Below, piece by piece: positions 60,842 to 64,000 of a DNA stretch of 64,000 bases. Position numbers and translations under genes: made by a program. The stretch is from assembly GCF_022879595.1 (NCBI RefSeq), contig NZ_CP084265.1:2790001-2854000 (forward strand), written 5' to 3'. Numbering within the stretch: the first letter of the stretch is position 1; each line of letters starts with the position of its first letter. Source of the stretch: Caballeronia sp. Lep1P3. GTDB lineage: Bacteria > Pseudomonadota > Gammaproteobacteria > Burkholderiales > Burkholderiaceae. The notes under the pieces were generated by a model that made no database searches, had not been told where the DNA came from, and saw only the letters and a list, made by a program, of their open reading frames with translations.

Positions 60842-62455
60842 TTACTCGACGGTCGGCGGATTTTCGAACGTATGGAACGGCGCCGGGCTCGGCACGGTCC
60901 ATTCGAGGCCTTCCGCGCCATCCCACGGCTTGTCGCCGGCCCTCTCATGCTCGCCGCCGCCGCGATACGTCGGCAGCGCGACCGCGAACAGGAAGTACAC
61001 CTGCGAGAGACCGAAACCGAACGCGCCGATGGTCGCCACCTGGTTGAAGTCCGTGAACTGCGCCGGGTAGTCCGCATAGCGGCGCGGCATGCCCGCGAGA
61101 CCCAGGAAGTGCATCGGGAAGAACGTGACGTTGAAGGTGATCATCGACGCCCAGAAGTGAATCTTTCCGCGCATTTCGTTGTACATCCAGCCCGTCCACT
61201 TCGGCGACCAGTAGTACCAGCCCGCGAAGAGCGCGAAGAGCGAACCCGCCACCAGCACGTAGTGGAAGTGCGCGACCACGTAGTACGTGCCGTGCATCTG
61301 GATATCGAGCGGCGCCATCGACAGGATCAGCCCCGTAAAGCCGCCCATCGTGAAAACGAACAGGAAGCCGATTGCGAACAGCATCGGCGTCTCGAACGTG
61401 AGCGCGCCGCGCCACATCGTCGCCACCCAGTTGAACACCTTCACGCCCGTCGGCACGGCGATCAGCATCGTCGCGTACATGAAGAAGAGCTGGCCCGTCA
61501 CCGGCATGCCGGTCGCGAACATGTGGTGCGCCCACACCATGAACGACAGAATCGCGATCGATGCGGTTGCGTACACCATCGAGCTGTAGCCGAACAGCGG
61601 CTTGCGCGAGAACGCCGGGATCACCTGCGACACGATCCCGAACGCCGGCAAGATCATGATGTACACCTCGGGGTGGCCGAAGAACCAGAAGATGTGCTGG
61701 TACATGACCGGATCGCCGCCGCCCGCCGCGTTGAAGAACGACGTGCCGAAGTGACGGTCGAACAGCACCATCGTGATCGCGCCCGCGAGAACCGGCATCA
61801 CGGCGATCAGCAGATACGCGGTGATGAGCCACGTCCACGCGAACATCGGCATCTTCATGAGCGTCATGCCCGGCGCGCGCATGTTCAGGATCGTCACGAC
61901 GATGTTGATGCCGCCCATGATCGACGACGCGCCCATGATGTGCACGGCGAAGATCGCGAAGTCCATGCCGGGGCCCATTTGCGTCGACAGCGGCGCGTAG
62001 AGCGTCCAGCCCGCGGCGGTTGCGCCGCCCGGCACGAAGAACGAGCCGACGAGCAAGACAGCAGCGACCGGCAGGAGCCAGAAGCTGAAGTTGTTCATCC
62101 GCGCGAACGCCATGTCCGATGCGCCGATCTGCAGCGGCACCATCCAGTTCGCGAAGCCGACGAACGCCGGCATGATCGCGCCGAACACCATGATGAGGCC
62201 GTGCATGGTCGTCAGCTGATTGAAGAACTCGGGGCGCATGATCTGCAGGCCCGGTTCGAACAGCTCGGCCCGAATGCCGAGCGCCATCACGCCTCCGGAG
62301 AGGAACATGATGAACGAGAACAGCAGGTACAGCGTACCGATGTCCTTGTGGTTGGTGGCGAAAAGCCACCGGCGCCAACCATGCGGCAACTCGTGCGCGT
62401 GGTCGTCGTGCGCGTGGTCGTGACCCGCGACTACATCGTGTCCGATGCTAGACAT
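60842..62455 (-). CDS. ctaD: cytochrome c oxidase subunit I
   Basis: A 537-residue, 12-helix catalytic subunit that holds heme a, heme a3 and CuB. 'WFFGHPEVYIMILPAFG' contains the CuB His and Tyr pair; 'WAHHMFATGMP' holds two more His. The C-terminal heme ligands are in 'VAHFHYVLVAGS'. The N-terminus is His-rich ('HDVVAGHDHAHDDHAHEL'). The ATG at 62455 is nine bases after AGGAG; an ATG at 62464 is too close to that site. Second gene after ctaC. Confidence 0.97.
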   Translation of the reverse strand: MSSIGHDVVAGHDHAHDDHAHELPHGWRRWLFATNHKDIGTLYLLFSFIMFLSGGVMALGIRAELFEPGLQIMRPEFFNQLTTMHGLIMVFGAIMPAFVGFANWMVPLQIGASDMAFARMNNFSFWLLPVAAVLLVGSFFVPGGATAAGWTLYAPLSTQMGPGMDFAIFAVHIMGASSIMGGINIVVTILNMRAPGMTLMKMPMFAWTWLITAYLLIAVMPVLAGAITMVLFDRHFGTSFFNAAGGGDPVMYQHIFWFFGHPEVYIMILPAFGIVSQVIPAFSRKPLFGYSSMVYATASIAILSFMVWAHHMFATGMPVTGQLFFMYATMLIAVPTGVKVFNWVATMWRGALTFETPMLFAIGFLFVFTMGGFTGLILSMAPLDIQMHGTYYVVAHFHYVLVAGSLFALFAGWYYWSPKWTGWMYNEMRGKIHFWASMITFNVTFFPMHFLGLAGMPRRYADYPAQFTDFNQVATIGAFGFGLSQVYFLFAVALPTYRGGGEHERAGDKPWDGAEGLEWTVPSPAPFHTFENPPTVE

Positions 62456-62550
62456 GACAATCATCTCCTAAAGCGAATACTCGGGGCACTTGGCTTCTCC
62501 TACGTGCTTCTCCGTTGCTCGTCGAGCGAAGGAGAAGGACGCGAGACATG

Positions 62551-64000
62551 TCAAGCAGCCGGACTGATTTCCACGCGGCGTGCTTCCTTCGCATCCGTGC
62601 CGCCCGTCACCGACTCGGGCTTTTTCAATACGATACGTTCTTCCGACACGCCCGCTGCCTTCAGCGCGTCGCGGACGGCTTGCGCGCGCTTCCTGGCAAG
62701 GTCGGCGTTGAGGTCGGCGCCGCCCGTTGCATCCGTGAAGCCGGACAGCGCGATCTTCGCGTCCGGATGCGCCTTCACGTAGGCCGCGGCAGCTTGCACT
62801 GCGTTGTTTGCGTCGGCGGGCAAGTCGCTCTTGCCCGTCTCGAAGTAGATGCTGGCCGGCAGCGGCGCGGCCTGGGCCGCTTGCCCCGCTTGCTCGCCCG
62901 ATGCCGCCGCCGGCGCGCTCGCGTCAGCCGCACCCGATGCGCCCGCCGCGCCCGATGCCGCCTCGCCGCCCGCAGCCGCGGTGTGGTCGCCGCCTTCGGG
63001 CATCTTGCCGTTGCGCGCATCCGCGACCTGCTTCGGCTGGAGGATGTCGCCCGTGTGGTTGCCCCACGTGTTGCGCTCGTAAGTGATGACCGATGCGATC
63101 TCGACGTCGTTGAGCGTCGTCTGCCACGGCGGCATCGCGCCCTTGCCGTGCAGCACGATGTTGACGTGACCCGCGATAGGACCGTTCGCGACCTTGCTGC
63201 CGTCGAGCGCCGGGAACTGGCCCGCGCCCTTGCCCGTCGGCTGGTGGCAGACCGCGCAATTCGATGCGTAGATCTGCGCGCCGCGCGTCTTGAGTTCGTC
63301 CATCGTGTAAGTCTTGTTGGGATCGTCGGCGGAAGAAGCCATTTTCTTCTTCTGCGCGTCGACCCACTTCGCGTAGTCGTCGGCGGACAGCACTTCCACG
63401 ACGACCGGCATGTACGCATGCTCCTTGCCGCACAGTTCGGTACAGAAGCCGCGATACGTACCGACCTTCTCCGCCTTGAACCAGGTGTCGCGCACGAAGC
63501 CGGGAATCGCATCCTGCTTCACGCCGAACGCCGGCACGTACCACGAGTGAACGACGTCGTTCGCGGTGGTGATGACGCGGATTTTCTTGTCGACCGGCAC
63601 GACGAGCGGGTTATCGACTTCCTGCAGATACGTGTCCGAGATCGGCGTCTGGCCGTTCACCTGGCTGCGCGGCGTGGAAAGCGTCGAGAGGAAGCTGATG
63701 CCTTCGCCCGGGCCCTTCACGTAGTCGTAGCCCCATTTCCACTGGTATCCCGTTACCTTGACAGTGAGATCGGCGTTGGTCGTGTCCTTCATCGCGACGA
63801 CGGCTTTCGTTGCCGGCAGCGCCATCAGGATGACGATGATGAACGGCACGATCGTCCAGATGATTTCGACCGTGGTGCTTTCGTGGAAGTGCGCGGGCTT
63901 GAAACCCTTGGACTTGCGATGCTTCACCACCGAATAGAACATCACCCCGAACACGCCCAGAAAGATGACGGTACAGATGATGAGCATGAAGATATGGAGG
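62551..64000 (-). CDS. ctaC: cytochrome c oxidase subunit II with cytochrome c and OmpA-like domains (cut by window edge)
   Basis: The frame continues beyond 64000, so the signal peptide and first membrane segment are outside. Visible order: second membrane segment ('IIWTIVPFIIVILMALP'), CuA cupredoxin with 'CTELCGKEHAYM' and an earlier ligand in 'VHSWYVP', then a cytochrome c domain with heme site 'CAVCH' and a Met in 'GAMPPWQ'. An Ala/Gly-rich linker follows, and a final OmpA-like domain 'SIYFETGKSDLPADANNA' ... 'LSGFTDATGGADLNADLARK'. The first three parts form a caa3-type CuA-cyt c subunit; the OmpA-like part could bind peptidoglycan. Confidence 0.93.
   Translation of the reverse strand, partial: LHIFMLIICTVIFLGVFGVMFYSVVKHRKSKGFKPAHFHESTTVEIIWTIVPFIIVILMALPATKAVVAMKDTTNADLTVKVTGYQWKWGYDYVKGPGEGISFLSTLSTPRSQVNGQTPISDTYLQEVDNPLVVPVDKKIRVITTANDVVHSWYVPAFGVKQDAIPGFVRDTWFKAEKVGTYRGFCTELCGKEHAYMPVVVEVLSADDYAKWVDAQKKKMASSADDPNKTYTMDELKTRGAQIYASNCAVCHQPTGKGAGQFPALDGSKVANGPIAGHVNIVLHGKGAMPPWQTTLNDVEIASVITYERNTWGNHTGDILQPKQVADARNGKMPEGGDHTAAAGGEAASGAAGASGAADASAPAAASGEQAGQAAQAAPLPASIYFETGKSDLPADANNAVQAAAAYVKAHPDAKIALSGFTDATGGADLNADLARKRAQAVRDALKAAGVSEERIVLKKPESVTGGTDAKEARRVEISPAA

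Noticed and set aside
60872..62782. 636-codon plus-strand frame opposite ctaD
   Set aside because: Antisense shadow rich in Arg, His and Glu; subunit I is unmistakable on the other strand.

Overview
The window is a 64 kb piece of a GC-rich betaproteobacterial main chromosome. Gene content and order (lptC-lptA-lptB-rpoN-hpf-ptsN-hprK-rapZ; prs-rplY-pth behind lolB-ispE and a tRNA-Gln; an aa3 oxidase cluster with cox11, surf1, cox15 and cyoE homologues) point to Burkholderiaceae, most likely Burkholderia, Paraburkholderia or Caballeronia. This assignment rests on gene order and protein style; no database comparison was made. Nearly everything is ordinary core genome. I see no insertion sequence, prophage, integron, CRISPR array or obvious island.

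Layout. 0-2 kb: three consecutive RcsB-type response regulators on the minus strand, the first cut by the window edge. 2.3-7.3 kb: ssb, an MFS transporter and divergent uvrA. 7.4-13.6 kb: AI-2E family permease, purU, Nudix hydrolase, LysE-type exporter, apt and a CPA2 K+/H+ antiporter. 13.7-23.2 kb: Kdo and LPS-transport genes (kdsD, kdsC, lptCAB) running into rpoN, hpf, the nitrogen-PTS gene ptsN, hprK, rapZ and a Lon-N-domain protein. 23.2-25.1 kb: mutY and mutM on the minus strand. 25.2-32.3 kb: TPR protein, lolB, ispE, tRNA-Gln, prs, rplY, pth and hisC. 32.3-38.8 kb: ferredoxin, two small or poorly known membrane proteins, a MarR-like regulator, coaD, rsmD, ftsY, and a three-gene overlapping operon (FAH hydrolase, zeta-GST isomerase, ArgO-like exporter). 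39.2-42.3 kb: ybiB and leuA, the latter behind a leucine-codon leader. 42.3-44.6 kb: NTF2-like protein, PagL-like lipid A deacylase and rpoH with a perfect CIRCE operator. 44.7-51.8 kb: the N-acetylglucosamine operon nagA-nagB(II)-nagF-nagE on the minus strand behind a strong promoter and a long leader. 52-54.3 kb: MarR-GNAT fusion, MetQ-like binding protein and a YciI protein. 54.3-64 kb: the cytochrome aa3 oxidase and heme A / copper assembly cluster, ending in a coxB gene cut by the window edge.

How the genes work together. GlcNAc is taken up and phosphorylated by NagE, with phosphate relayed from PEP through the EIIA-HPr-EI fusion NagF; NagA and the SIS-type deaminase convert the product to fructose-6-phosphate. 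KdsD and KdsC make Kdo for LPS, LptABC export it, and PagL could later trim lipid A. CyoE and CtaA make heme A, Sco- and Cox11-type proteins deliver copper, and CtaC/D/E form the oxidase. The most interesting signals are regulatory or architectural: a leucine attenuator-like leader in front of leuA, CIRCE in front of rpoH, an OmpA-like domain fused to cytochrome oxidase subunit II, a Cys-less second EIIB domain in NagE, the tandem RcsB-like regulators with shared ATCGGAT motifs, and a second Sco-like protein in the oxidase cluster.
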